Assembly (NCBI GenBank): GCA_007123785.1
Contig: SLGL01000258.1
Coordinates: 1 to 21,658 of the forward strand
Reading direction: 5' to 3'
Origin: Balneolaceae bacterium
GTDB taxonomy: Bacteria > Bacteroidota > Rhodothermia > Balneolales > Balneolaceae
Length of the DNA stretch: 21,658 nucleotides
The position numbers and the translations under genes are program-made. Below the pieces are notes generated by a model. It saw only the letters and a list, made by a program, of their open reading frames with translations, was not told where the DNA came from and did no database searches. Positions 14,964 to 21,658 of the stretch are shown piece after piece; the stretch's first letter is position 1; every line of letters begins with the position of its first letter.

Positions 14964-15869
14964 ATGAATCAGCCGAAAAAACAGCTTATCACAGAGCTCT
15001 CACTTTTTTTTATTGCCTTAATCTGGGCACTCAATTTTACTGTTATCAAGGCGAGTCTTTCTGAGATTGATCCGTACAGTTTTAATGCTTTGAGGTTTAT
15101 CCTGGCGGCACTTTTTTTGTGGGGGATCGTTTTTTACAGAGGGGAAACCTTCAAAATTTCGAAAGCGGACTGGGTGCCGCTCACTTTTCTTGGGCTGTCA
15201 GGAAATCTTCTCTACCAGTGGTTGTTTATCATCGGAATTGACCTGACTCTTGCCGCAAATGCAGCCATTATGCTTGGTACCATTCCAATCTGGGTGGCAT
15301 TGGGTTCTCACCTTTTTTCGGTTGAATTTCTGAACCGGCTGAAAGGGACTGGGATTGTTTTGGGATTTATTGGTGTGGTTTTAATCATTACAACAGGAGA
15401 GGAACCGATCTCAATCCAGTCTGATACGTTTCGTGGTGATCTTATCATCACACTTGCTGCGATTGTGCTGGGTGTGTATACAATTTTCTCCAAAAACTTC
15501 CTCACCCGATATACACCGTTGCAATTTTCAGCATTCATGACTTCCCTCGGGGCTGTGTGTCTGGTTCTCATCGCCATTCCCCACTTTCACAGAACGGAAT
15601 GGATGGAGGTGTCTGCCCCGGCATACGGTGGAATGGTTTTCAGTGGTATGCTCGCCATCGGGCTTGCTTATGTTATCTGGAACAATGCCATTCATCGTGT
15701 AGGAGCAGTCCGTGCAGCCACCTACCAAAACCTGGTGCCCGTTCTGGGCCTCCTATTCGGGATTCTTCTGCTGGGAGAGAGCCTTCAGTTCTGGCAGTAT
15801 GTGGGTTCAGCTGTAGTGGTTGGGGGAATTTTGTGCGCACGGTATGGCGGAAGGATCGAAAATGTCTGA
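14964..15869 (+). CDS. EamA/DMT-superfamily transporter, divergent from PadR
   Basis: The 301-residue protein has ten predicted membrane spans in two EamA repeats. The first starts LSLFFIALIWALNFTVIKASL and has DPYSFNALRFILAALFLWGI and LTLAANAAIMLGTIPIWVALGSH; the second has YTPLQFSAFMTSLGAVCLV, then HRVGAVRAATYQNLVPVLG and LLLGESLQFWQYVGSAVVVGG, all typical of the family (the ATYQNLVPV segment and the GE in repeat two). It is a separate paralogue from the transporter at 4664-5584 and not closely similar to it by eye. Divergence from padR across a palindrome suggests PadR controls it, perhaps as an exporter of the PadR ligand. It converges on the symporter gene with an 8-base gap. Substrate unknown. 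Confidence 0.9.
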   Translation: MNQPKKQLITELSLFFIALIWALNFTVIKASLSEIDPYSFNALRFILAALFLWGIVFYRGETFKISKADWVPLTFLGLSGNLLYQWLFIIGIDLTLAANAAIMLGTIPIWVALGSHLFSVEFLNRLKGTGIVLGFIGVVLIITTGEEPISIQSDTFRGDLIITLAAIVLGVYTIFSKNFLTRYTPLQFSAFMTSLGAVCLVLIAIPHFHRTEWMEVSAPAYGGMVFSGMLAIGLAYVIWNNAIHRVGAVRAATYQNLVPVLGLLFGILLLGESLQFWQYVGSAVVVGGILCARYGGRIENV

Positions 15870-15877
15870 ATTGCGGA

Positions 15878-17263
15878 TTATAAGCGTCCATACAGCCACA
15901 AACCAATCGCAGTAAACAAGCCGGGATAGAAGGGTTCAATTCCGTAAAAGGCATATCCGCCGTTGATGTCTGGAAAGAGGGTGCCGAGAACCAGCCATGT
16001 GAGAGAGACCAGCGTACACAATATGATGGAATAAAATGCGAGCGGGCCGGGCAGCCGAAACGCTTCAAGATAAATCCCGAGAACCGGAATGAGCAGGCCT
16101 GGAATAAAAATGGAGCCGATTACGTACCAAAGATCAATTACACTCGGATAGATGATGATGAGAAAAATTCCAAGTATAGCAGAAATAAGTATACTGATTC
16201 TCGTAAGAAAGTTGGGATTGGCCGTTGGAAAATATTTGAGCAGATAATCGCGCCCAAGTGTTTGGCCGGAGATAAAAAGATAGCTGTCGAGTGTTGACAT
16301 AATGGTGGCCAGGAGAGAAAGGAAAAAGAGGCCTTTGATACCCACCGGCAGGATCTGATCGGCCAGGATTGGGTAAGCAAGGACCGGTTGTTCCAGCCCG
16401 ACACCTAAAATGGCAAATGCGTATAGACCGGCAAAACAGGTTAGAAAGTCGAAAAACATCCAGAAGCCGATGGAGTAGAAAATTCCTTTTCGGGCGGTTG
16501 AGGGAGACTCTGCCGCGGCTGCACGCTGATGGAAGCTGGGATCAACAAAGGTCCAAAGTGCAATAAAGAACCAGACCAGGATGTACTGCCATGTGTTGCC
16601 TCCGGTGATATCAAGATGGCCGGAGGGCAGGGAACCGAGCAGAGTGGCGAAGCCGCCAAACTCCATCGCAGCATAGATCAGCAGAATAATGAAACCGCCG
16701 AACATCAGTATAACCTGGAGAATGTCCGTGCGTATCACCGCACCAAAACCGCCGATGGTTATGTAGAGTACCGAAAATAGCGCAACAAGAGAGGCGTATA
16801 AAAGGAATGGCGCATTACCTCCGGTTATAAACTGGAACAGCAGTCCAAGCATTAAAATATAGGGTGCGGGGCTCACCAAAATAAAAATGGGCAGCGCACT
16901 GATTCTTCCGGCGCGCTTACTGTAGGCGTTAGCGATCGCTTCCGGAATAGTAAGTGCTTTGTTAAGACGAATTTTGCCGGCCAGGAAAACCGCAAAAAGA
17001 GCAGAAAAAATGTAGAAGGGCACTCCAAGAATCAGCCATTGTGAAATGCCAAACTGGTAGCTCCATTCGCCGATTCCAAGGATGCCGCCGTACCAGGTGG
17101 AGACAAGAGTAGCAACAAATGCAGGCAGTGTAACTTTACGGCCGCTGAGCAGAAAATCTTCTTCTGAATCAGCCTTCCAGCCTCTTTTCCAGCTAATCCA
17201 GATCAGGAAAAAAAAGTAGGCCGCTACAAAAATCCAGTCAATCCAGGAAAAATCAGAACTCAA
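15878..17263 (-). CDS. Sodium:solute symporter (SSS family), possibly a thiamine-related importer
   Basis: This 461-residue protein has about 12-13 membrane spans and the SSS-family layout: IDWIFVAAYFFFLIWISWKRG at the start, FLLSGRKVTLPAFVATLVSTWYGG (residues about 37-60), DPSFHQRAAAAESPSTARKG, and the conserved SLLATIMSTLDSYLFISGQTLGRDYL stretch near residue 310 that lines the sodium site in this family. The start is TTG, overlapping the stop of the upstream thiamine pyrophosphokinase gene in the four bases TTGA; no nearby ATG would keep the first span. SSS transporters carry sugars, amino acids, vitamins or ions. Tight coupling to thiN suggests thiamine or a thiamine precursor, as was proposed for ThiV transporters of this family, but this is inference. 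Confidence 0.85.
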   Translation of the reverse strand: MSSDFSWIDWIFVAAYFFFLIWISWKRGWKADSEEDFLLSGRKVTLPAFVATLVSTWYGGILGIGEWSYQFGISQWLILGVPFYIFSALFAVFLAGKIRLNKALTIPEAIANAYSKRAGRISALPIFILVSPAPYILMLGLLFQFITGGNAPFLLYASLVALFSVLYITIGGFGAVIRTDILQVILMFGGFIILLIYAAMEFGGFATLLGSLPSGHLDITGGNTWQYILVWFFIALWTFVDPSFHQRAAAAESPSTARKGIFYSIGFWMFFDFLTCFAGLYAFAILGVGLEQPVLAYPILADQILPVGIKGLFFLSLLATIMSTLDSYLFISGQTLGRDYLLKYFPTANPNFLTRISILISAILGIFLIIIYPSVIDLWYVIGSIFIPGLLIPVLGIYLEAFRLPGPLAFYSIILCTLVSLTWLVLGTLFPDINGGYAFYGIEPFYPGLFTAIGLWLYGRL

Positions 17264-17889
17264 AACCGATCGGTTTGATTGTTAATAATCAGCAGAAGGT
17301 CTCCCTTTTTGAACTCAATTTCGACTCTTTTTATTACCGTTTCATTCGAACTGCCATCCTGAATTCCGTTTTCAAGAATCCCATTGGTCAGTGGATATTT
17401 CAGCCCTTTTGTTGTGATGCCCTCAACTCTGCCCGACAGAGGAAACAGTGAGACAGATGTATTAAGGGGGAAATTTTCTCTGAAGGGCGATTCTATCATC
17501 CGGATGGTAGAAAAGCGGTCTATGATCCGTATGGATGAAAAAACCGGGTTGAACTGAAGCAGAACCGATAAATTCTTCAGTGTGTGATCCAATCGCTTCC
17601 CCGTAGCACCGTAGATAGTGACCTCCGAAGCCCCCCGTTTTTTTGCATAAATGAGCGCTTTTTCCAGGTCGTTGGTTTCCTGGTCGGTATCGTGGACAAG
17701 TTCTGCAGTTTCCTCACCTGTTGGCTGGTAGCTGTCCAGATCACCGATGATAACATCAGGACGCAGGCCGAGAGTCCGGGCCGTTACAGCACCTCCGTCG
17801 GCAGCAATTAAAAGGGAGGCCTGGTTCACCTCTACACTGATTTGATCTTTCAGTGGGTGTTCACCGTCGCACAGAATAATTACTTTCAT
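17260..17889 (-). CDS. thiN: Thiamine pyrophosphokinase
   Basis: The 209-residue enzyme transfers pyrophosphate from ATP to thiamine, giving thiamine diphosphate directly. Family motifs are CDGE near the N-terminus, AADGGA (residues 29-34), GLRPDVIIGDLDS (41-53), DQETNDLEKALIYA (69-82), YGATGKRLDHTLKN (93-106) and a C-terminal thiamine-binding segment, GILENGIQDGSSNE, close to the usual GTSNE. Length is normal. It is the first gene of a two-gene unit with the SSS transporter. No TPP riboswitch (no CUGAGA with the partner ACCUGAUC motif in the right orientation) is seen upstream, so vitamin control, if any, must work another way. Direct use of thiamine fits salvage of imported vitamin. Confidence 0.93.
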   Translation of the reverse strand: MKVIILCDGEHPLKDQISVEVNQASLLIAADGGAVTARTLGLRPDVIIGDLDSYQPTGEETAELVHDTDQETNDLEKALIYAKKRGASEVTIYGATGKRLDHTLKNLSVLLQFNPVFSSIRIIDRFSTIRMIESPFRENFPLNTSVSLFPLSGRVEGITTKGLKYPLTNGILENGIQDGSSNETVIKRVEIEFKKGDLLLIINNQTDRF

Positions 17890-17931
17890 AAAAAACAGGG
17901 AAACCTTTTCGGTATAAAACCGTTATTTTTT

Positions 17932-18010
17932 AAAAATAAAAAGTTTGCGAACGAAGCTGAGAAGCGCCATTTTTGGAAACTTTATTTTTCGAGACCGAAA
18001 ATTCCGGTCT
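17932..18010. other. Divergent thiN/nrnA intergenic region with two stem-loop-capable repeats
   Basis: AAAAATAAAAAGTTT (17932-17946) is nearly the reverse complement of AAACTTTATTTTT (17977-17989), differing by two extra A's. A second stem, AGACCG (17992-17997) with CGGTCT (18005-18010), follows with a 7-base loop and no T-run after it. The 210-base gap must hold both divergent promoters. The role of these stems is unknown. Confidence 0.35.
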
Positions 18011-18099
18011 GTTGAAAATCAGCAAATAAACAGAAGAAAACCAGTTGTCATTTGCAGGCAGCATTAAAAAGATAAACAGGCGAAGCGCTAAAGAATTTT

Positions 18100-19098
18100 A
18101 TGTTTAAAGAATTTATCAGGAAAATTAAGAATTATAATCATGTGGGGGTGATTTCACACATCCGTCCCGACGGAGACTGTATCAGTTCGCAGGTAGCCCT
18201 CTGCCGGTGGCTTAAAGCAAACGGAATTAAAACGACGGCTTTTAACGATGATGATGTACCACCGAATCTTGACTGGCTCCTGAGCTACCACCCCGTGCAA
18301 AAACCTGATGAGGCTATTTTTGAATCGTGTGACCTCTTTATAATGATAGACGGAAATGCTCTTTCACGTTTTGGGGCATTTGCCGACTGGCATGATAAAC
18401 AGGATGAAAAGGCTCCACTCTGGATGATTGATCATCATCCTGACCCTGAAGATTCGTTTGAAATTGCTATTTCCGTGGTTAAAGCCGCGTCGACTGCGGA
18501 ACTGATTTTTAAACTTTTTATGGAAAGTGATCCCGCCCTGATCGATGAAGAGATAGCAAAAGCTCTCTATACGGGAATCATCACCGATACCGGCTCGCTG
18601 CAATTTGAGAGTGTGACGGCCGAAACAGTTCAAACCGTGGCGGAACTGCTCCGAAGAGGTGGTTTCAGGCCCAATGAGATCATAGAGGTGATCTATTCCA
18701 ATAAATCGGTTGAGCAGTATAAATTACTGAGTGAAGCCCTGAAAACGATTCAGCTTTTCGAAAATAATCAAATTGCAGTCATGAGCGTTACAGATGAGAT
18801 GCTTTCGGAAGCGAAGGCATCTCCGGCTGATTGTGAAGGTTTTGTAAGCTATCCTCTCAGCCTGTCGGGAATTAAAGCGGCCATCCTGATGAAAGATTTT
18901 TTTGATGATGGTGTACGAATCAGCCTTCGATCTCGTAGTGATATTGACGTTAATGAGTGGGCGCGCGAGCTTGGCGGCGGCGGCCACAAAAAAGCTGCCG
19001 GTGCCTGGCACAAAGGTCCGCTTGAAAAAACGATCCGGGATGTGGTAAAAATCGGAGCTAAACAGTTAAAAAACATTGAAAAAACTTCGGTACTATAG
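18100..19098 (+). CDS. nrnA: DHH-family phosphoesterase, NrnA-like (oligoribonuclease / pAp phosphatase)
   Basis: The 332-residue cytoplasmic enzyme belongs to the DHH/DHHA1 family; NrnA members degrade nano-RNAs and dephosphorylate 3'-phosphoadenosine 5'-phosphate. Metal-site motifs are HIRPDGDCISS (His20, Asp24, Asp26), MIDGN (Asp84), MIDHHPDP (Asp111-His112-His113), and ITDTGSLQFE (Asp163). The DHHA1 domain ends with GGGGHKKAAGAW (about 292-303), which binds substrate. Length and motif order match the family well. It is divergent from thiN, and its 3' end overlaps the HtrA-like gene by 23 bases. Oligoribonuclease-type Orn is not in the window, so this may be the main nano-RNase. Confidence 0.92.
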   Translation: MFKEFIRKIKNYNHVGVISHIRPDGDCISSQVALCRWLKANGIKTTAFNDDDVPPNLDWLLSYHPVQKPDEAIFESCDLFIMIDGNALSRFGAFADWHDKQDEKAPLWMIDHHPDPEDSFEIAISVVKAASTAELIFKLFMESDPALIDEEIAKALYTGIITDTGSLQFESVTAETVQTVAELLRRGGFRPNEIIEVIYSNKSVEQYKLLSEALKTIQLFENNQIAVMSVTDEMLSEAKASPADCEGFVSYPLSLSGIKAAILMKDFFDDGVRISLRSRSDIDVNEWARELGGGGHKKAAGAWHKGPLEKTIRDVVKIGAKQLKNIEKTSVL

Positions 19099-20317
19099 CA
19101 TTTTAATCTTATTAGTGATGCTGATGTTGGGCTGTGAAGAGCCCGAATCACGATCCGAGACGGAGAACCAAGCAGAAGCTGAGGAAGAACTATTTGAAGA
19201 AGTCCCGTTTTCTGCAGCATTTATCGAAAATGATGTGGATAATCCCGGTGATGAAGAACCTCCCGAAGAGATCCGTAATGTAACAGAATCGGTCACTTTA
19301 AGCCGGGGGAACGCCATCACCAATGCTGTGGAGAAAGCCAGCGGAGCAGTAGTAAGCATCATGGCTACCGAGCCGATCCGAAGGCCTGAAACCATTCATG
19401 ATGAATTTTTCAGGTTCTTTTTTGGGGATCAGATGCCGCGCGAAAATGTGAATATGGGTTCGGGGTTTGTAATCAGTGAAGATGGCCTTGTAGTGACCAA
19501 CCAGCATGTAATTGGTGTTGAACCCACAGAAATTCTGATCTACACCAACGAGGGCGAAACCTTTGAAGCAAAACTGATTGGCAGCGATGAACTGACGGAT
19601 CTTGCTCTGCTGCGAATTAAAGAAGATCGTGCGTTTCCGTATGTGGAATTCAGTGATTCAGACGAAATCATGGTAGGGGAGTGGGCCATCGCTCTGGGCA
19701 ATCCTTTTGGGTTATTTGATGATGGCCAGCCAACCGTTACTGTAGGAGTGGTGAGTGCCATCAACCGGGATTTTCGTGCAAATCCAAACAATCCGCGCGT
19801 TTATGTGGATATGATCCAGACCGATGCCGCAATCAACCGGGGGAACTCGGGTGGACCGTTGCTCAACAGCGAAGGGAAAGTGATTGGTGTGAATACATTT
19901 ATTTATACCGGTGGTACCAGTGCCGGGTTTGTGGGGCTGGGTTTTGCGATACCGAGTAACCGCGTGGACCGGATCATTTCACAGCTTCTCACAAGCGGCG
20001 TGGTGTTACTGGATTATGACCCGGGGATGGATTTTACATCCATGACCGAGCAGTTAATCTATCGTTATCGCCTTCCGTACGAACGGGGATTGCTCGTTAC
20101 CAGTGTAAACAAAGACGGGCCTGCATACGAATGCGGTATTATGCCCGGAGATGTGATTGTTAAAATCGGTGATGAACGTGTGATCAGCGAGATGCACGCA
20201 AAAGCCCTGTTTCGTGATTATGAGGAGGGCGACGAGATGTCCATTCTGCTTATTCGGGACCATGAGTTATATGAAACCCAAATGAAACTGCGTCAAAAAA
20301 TATCTGCGGATCAGTAA
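19076..20317 (+). CDS. HtrA/DegP-like trypsin-fold serine protease, lipoprotein, with one PDZ domain
   Basis: The 413-residue protein is an envelope quality-control protease. It starts at TTG, 23 bases inside nrnA; this start gives a lipoprotein signal with lipobox LMLGC (Cys20), whereas later ATGs would destroy it. An acidic linker follows (about 21-65, rich in Glu). The trypsin-like domain shows the full triad: His144 in TNQHVIG, Asp175 in LTDLALLRI, Ser258 in RGNSGGPL, plus IALGNPFGL. One PDZ domain covers about 325-410 (GLLVTSVNKDGPAYECGIMPGD). Standard HtrA proteins of Gram-negatives are soluble or membrane-anchored; a lipid anchor with an acidic spacer is a variation on this. Co-translation with nrnA is likely from the overlap, with no obvious functional link. 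Confidence 0.92.
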   Translation: MKKLRYYSILILLVMLMLGCEEPESRSETENQAEAEEELFEEVPFSAAFIENDVDNPGDEEPPEEIRNVTESVTLSRGNAITNAVEKASGAVVSIMATEPIRRPETIHDEFFRFFFGDQMPRENVNMGSGFVISEDGLVVTNQHVIGVEPTEILIYTNEGETFEAKLIGSDELTDLALLRIKEDRAFPYVEFSDSDEIMVGEWAIALGNPFGLFDDGQPTVTVGVVSAINRDFRANPNNPRVYVDMIQTDAAINRGNSGGPLLNSEGKVIGVNTFIYTGGTSAGFVGLGFAIPSNRVDRIISQLLTSGVVLLDYDPGMDFTSMTEQLIYRYRLPYERGLLVTSVNKDGPAYECGIMPGDVIVKIGDERVISEMHAKALFRDYEEGDEMSILLIRDHELYETQMKLRQKISADQ

Positions 20318-20482
20318 AATGGATTAATGTGTGGGAGGTTCTGACCAAGTCCAGCCGATAATCCACGAGAAACAGCCCGAAACCGAGATATTATCCATAT
20401 AAACAGGTTCTTTTTTATATAGGTAATAAACTTTTCAGAATACCTTTGGTGAGAAATCCGGGCTGTGGTACTGCATTTTGCG

Positions 20483-21442
20483 TTACTGCTTTTGAAGCGG
20501 TCGCTCTTTGAAATCGTCATCAAAATAGTTGTACCATTTCCGGAAGGGGCGGAAAGCGTTGTTGGGATCGAACGGGCGTTTGTATTCGCTCTGTTTGCAC
20601 TCCACGCTGCAGCATCCGTCCATGATTTGGGCTCCTTCTTCTGAGCTGATAAACAGCTTGTTGCATTCCATATTTGCGCAGTTGATGTAACTGTCTGCCG
20701 GTTTTCCGGTAATTTCGCAGCGTGCAATCGGCTGTAGCGTCTCTTTGTTTACAGGTACCACGAGACGGTCATCAAATACAAAACATTTCCCTTTGAAATA
20801 TTTACCGCCTTCCTCTTTGGCGTATTTCAGAATGCCGCCGTGGAGCTGGTTTACATCGTCCCAGCCCTTTTTCTTCATCAGAACCGAAAATTTTTCACAG
20901 CGGATGCCGCCGGTGCAGTACATCAGCACTTTTTTATCTTTGGGAATTTCTTCTTCGGCCTCTTCGAGCCACTTTGGGAAGTCGTAAAAATTTTCCACAT
21001 TGGGTGTAATGGCACCCTCAAAATGCCCCACTTTTGACTCGTAGTTGTTTCTTACGTCGATCATCACATAATCTTCTCCCGACTCCATCATTTTTTTCCA
21101 TTCGGAGGGGGGAAGATATCTGCCGCCCTCTTTAGGATCGAGCCCCTCTTCATAAATCGCTACAATCTCATCGCGCACTTTGCAAACCAGTTTGGCAAAG
21201 GGGATGGCATCGTGTTCATCGGTTTTGAATTCAGAATTTTCGAACCCGTCTATCCCCCAGAGATAGTTACGATAGTTTTGAATCTGTTCGGGGGTGCCTC
21301 CCAGTGTTCCGTTTATTCCCTCTTTGCTGATGTAAACCCTGCCTTTGAGTCCGCTCTTCTTTAGCCACTTTTTGTGCTTTTTGCAGAAAGTTTCGGGATC
21401 TTCAACGGGTGTGAAATTGTAGTACAAAATAACCTCGTACAT
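20483..21442 (-). CDS. trhO: tRNA uridine(34) hydroxylase TrhO (rhodanese-domain)
   Basis: The 319-residue protein matches the TrhO/YceA family, which oxygenates uridine 34 of tRNA to 5-hydroxyuridine, an early step to the cmo5U-type wobble bases. The N-terminal acylphosphatase-like part (1-95) shows YYNFTPVEDPETF and GRVYISKEGINGTLGG. The rhodanese domain (about 105-215) carries VMIDVRNNYESKVGHFEGAI and the active-site loop YCTGGIRCEK with Cys176, then QLHGGILKYAKE. The C-terminal part holds a zinc-finger-like cluster of cysteines (CEITGKPADSYINCANMECN, then DGCCSVEC). Length is normal for the family. It converges on the HtrA gene with a 165-base gap in which no strong terminator is visible. 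Confidence 0.93.
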   Translation of the reverse strand: MYEVILYYNFTPVEDPETFCKKHKKWLKKSGLKGRVYISKEGINGTLGGTPEQIQNYRNYLWGIDGFENSEFKTDEHDAIPFAKLVCKVRDEIVAIYEEGLDPKEGGRYLPPSEWKKMMESGEDYVMIDVRNNYESKVGHFEGAITPNVENFYDFPKWLEEAEEEIPKDKKVLMYCTGGIRCEKFSVLMKKKGWDDVNQLHGGILKYAKEEGGKYFKGKCFVFDDRLVVPVNKETLQPIARCEITGKPADSYINCANMECNKLFISSEEGAQIMDGCCSVECKQSEYKRPFDPNNAFRPFRKWYNYFDDDFKERPLQKQ

Positions 21443-21485
21443 TGCTGGATAAGACGTTTTTTAAATGATGTTCGTTAATTCTTTT

Positions 21486-21658
21486 TCAACGCTGTAATTT
21501 ACGATGATTTCTAACAAGAATTAAACCCGCTGAAATCGGTTGAGAAGTTTTTTTATTTATATCAGCTTTGTTACTGTTTTTCTGATCGGAGTGGTTCGGT
21601 CCGATCTTCATGCTCAGCAGATTATTCATCAGCACATCCATGAGCACCCGGTTCTGAA
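21486..21658 (-). CDS. Possible C-terminal end of an unidentified minus-strand gene (partial)
   Basis: On the minus strand one frame is open from the window edge to a TGA at 21486-21488, giving 56 residues that begin QNRVLMDVLMNNLLSMKIGP and then become polar and basic (DQKNSNKADINKK). The first 20 residues look like a helical protein end; the rest resembles a disordered tail. No family is recognised. It would end 43 bases before trhO, so the two could share a transcript. The stretch is short, so it may be open by chance. Confidence 0.35.
   Translation of the reverse strand, partial: QNRVLMDVLMNNLLSMKIGPNHSDQKNSNKADINKKTSQPISAGLILVRNHRKLQR

Noticed and set aside
17957..17962. CTGAGA, the core motif of TPP riboswitches, near thiN
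   Set aside because: It is on the plus strand, pointing toward nrnA and not thiN, and no partner ACCUGAUC-type motif or P1 stem is seen.
20372..20466. ACAGCCCG/CGGGCTGT inverted repeat between the HtrA and trhO genes
   Set aside because: Eight bases separated by 79 is within what chance gives over this gap, with no T-tract or conserved context.
21584..21606. GATCGGA/TCCGATC hairpin near the right edge
   Set aside because: Stem is short, it lies within a possible reading frame, and no T-run follows on either strand, so a terminator call is not supported.
1..21658. CRISPR array, tRNA, rRNA, prophage or toxin-antitoxin genes
   Set aside because: No regularly spaced direct repeats, tRNA-like cloverleaf ends, rRNA signatures or related protein motifs were seen.

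Overview
The window reads as a stretch of chromosome from a Gram-negative bacterium of the Bacteroidota/Balneolota/Rhodothermota lineage. The signs are a DUF4293 protein (a family of that group), a TonB-dependent receptor with an N-terminal carboxypeptidase-regulatory-like domain, several outer-membrane-directed lipoproteins, few clear Shine-Dalgarno sites, and frequent TTG/GTG starts. Base composition looks moderate and even, with no plasmid, phage or insertion-sequence gene. Balneolaceae would fit, but that is inference.

Layout: (1) 1-582, the 3' part of a SpoIIE/PP2C-type phosphatase, apparently interrupted by 16 extra bases near the window edge. (2) 579-2084 (-), a MltF-like lytic transglycosylase lipoprotein, divergent from (3) a TonB-dependent receptor at 2236-4680. 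(4) 4664-5992 (-), a DUF4293 membrane protein followed with zero spacing by an EamA transporter. (5) 6180-13577 (-), a complete tripartite efflux locus in the order tetR, tolC-like, membrane-fusion protein, RND pump, closed by a terminator. The regulator gene is preceded by a strong inverted repeat holding operator-like 13-mers, and one more copy lies in the last codons of tetR, just upstream of the tolC-like gene. (6) 13679-13919, a non-coding element with imperfect terminal inverted repeats and a long internal palindrome, probably a MITE- or REP-like repeat. (7) 14035-14880 (-), a PadR regulator and a 69-residue membrane/coiled-coil protein, divergent from a second EamA transporter (14964-15869) across a 21-bp palindrome. 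(8) 15878-17889 (-), thiamine pyrophosphokinase overlapping a sodium:solute symporter, which suggests a thiamine salvage unit. (9) 18100-20317 (+), an NrnA-like DHH phosphoesterase overlapping an HtrA/DegP-like lipoprotein protease. (10) 20483-21442 (-), TrhO tRNA uridine hydroxylase, then the open end of another possible minus-strand gene.

Most of the window is ordinary housekeeping and envelope biology. The parts that deserve attention are the RND pump, which carries about 190 extra hydrophobic residues between its two halves (about six additional membrane spans), the repeated TetR operator-like motif, the MITE-like element, the PadR/EamA divergent unit, and the thiN-symporter overlap. I see no convincing new defence or mobile system.
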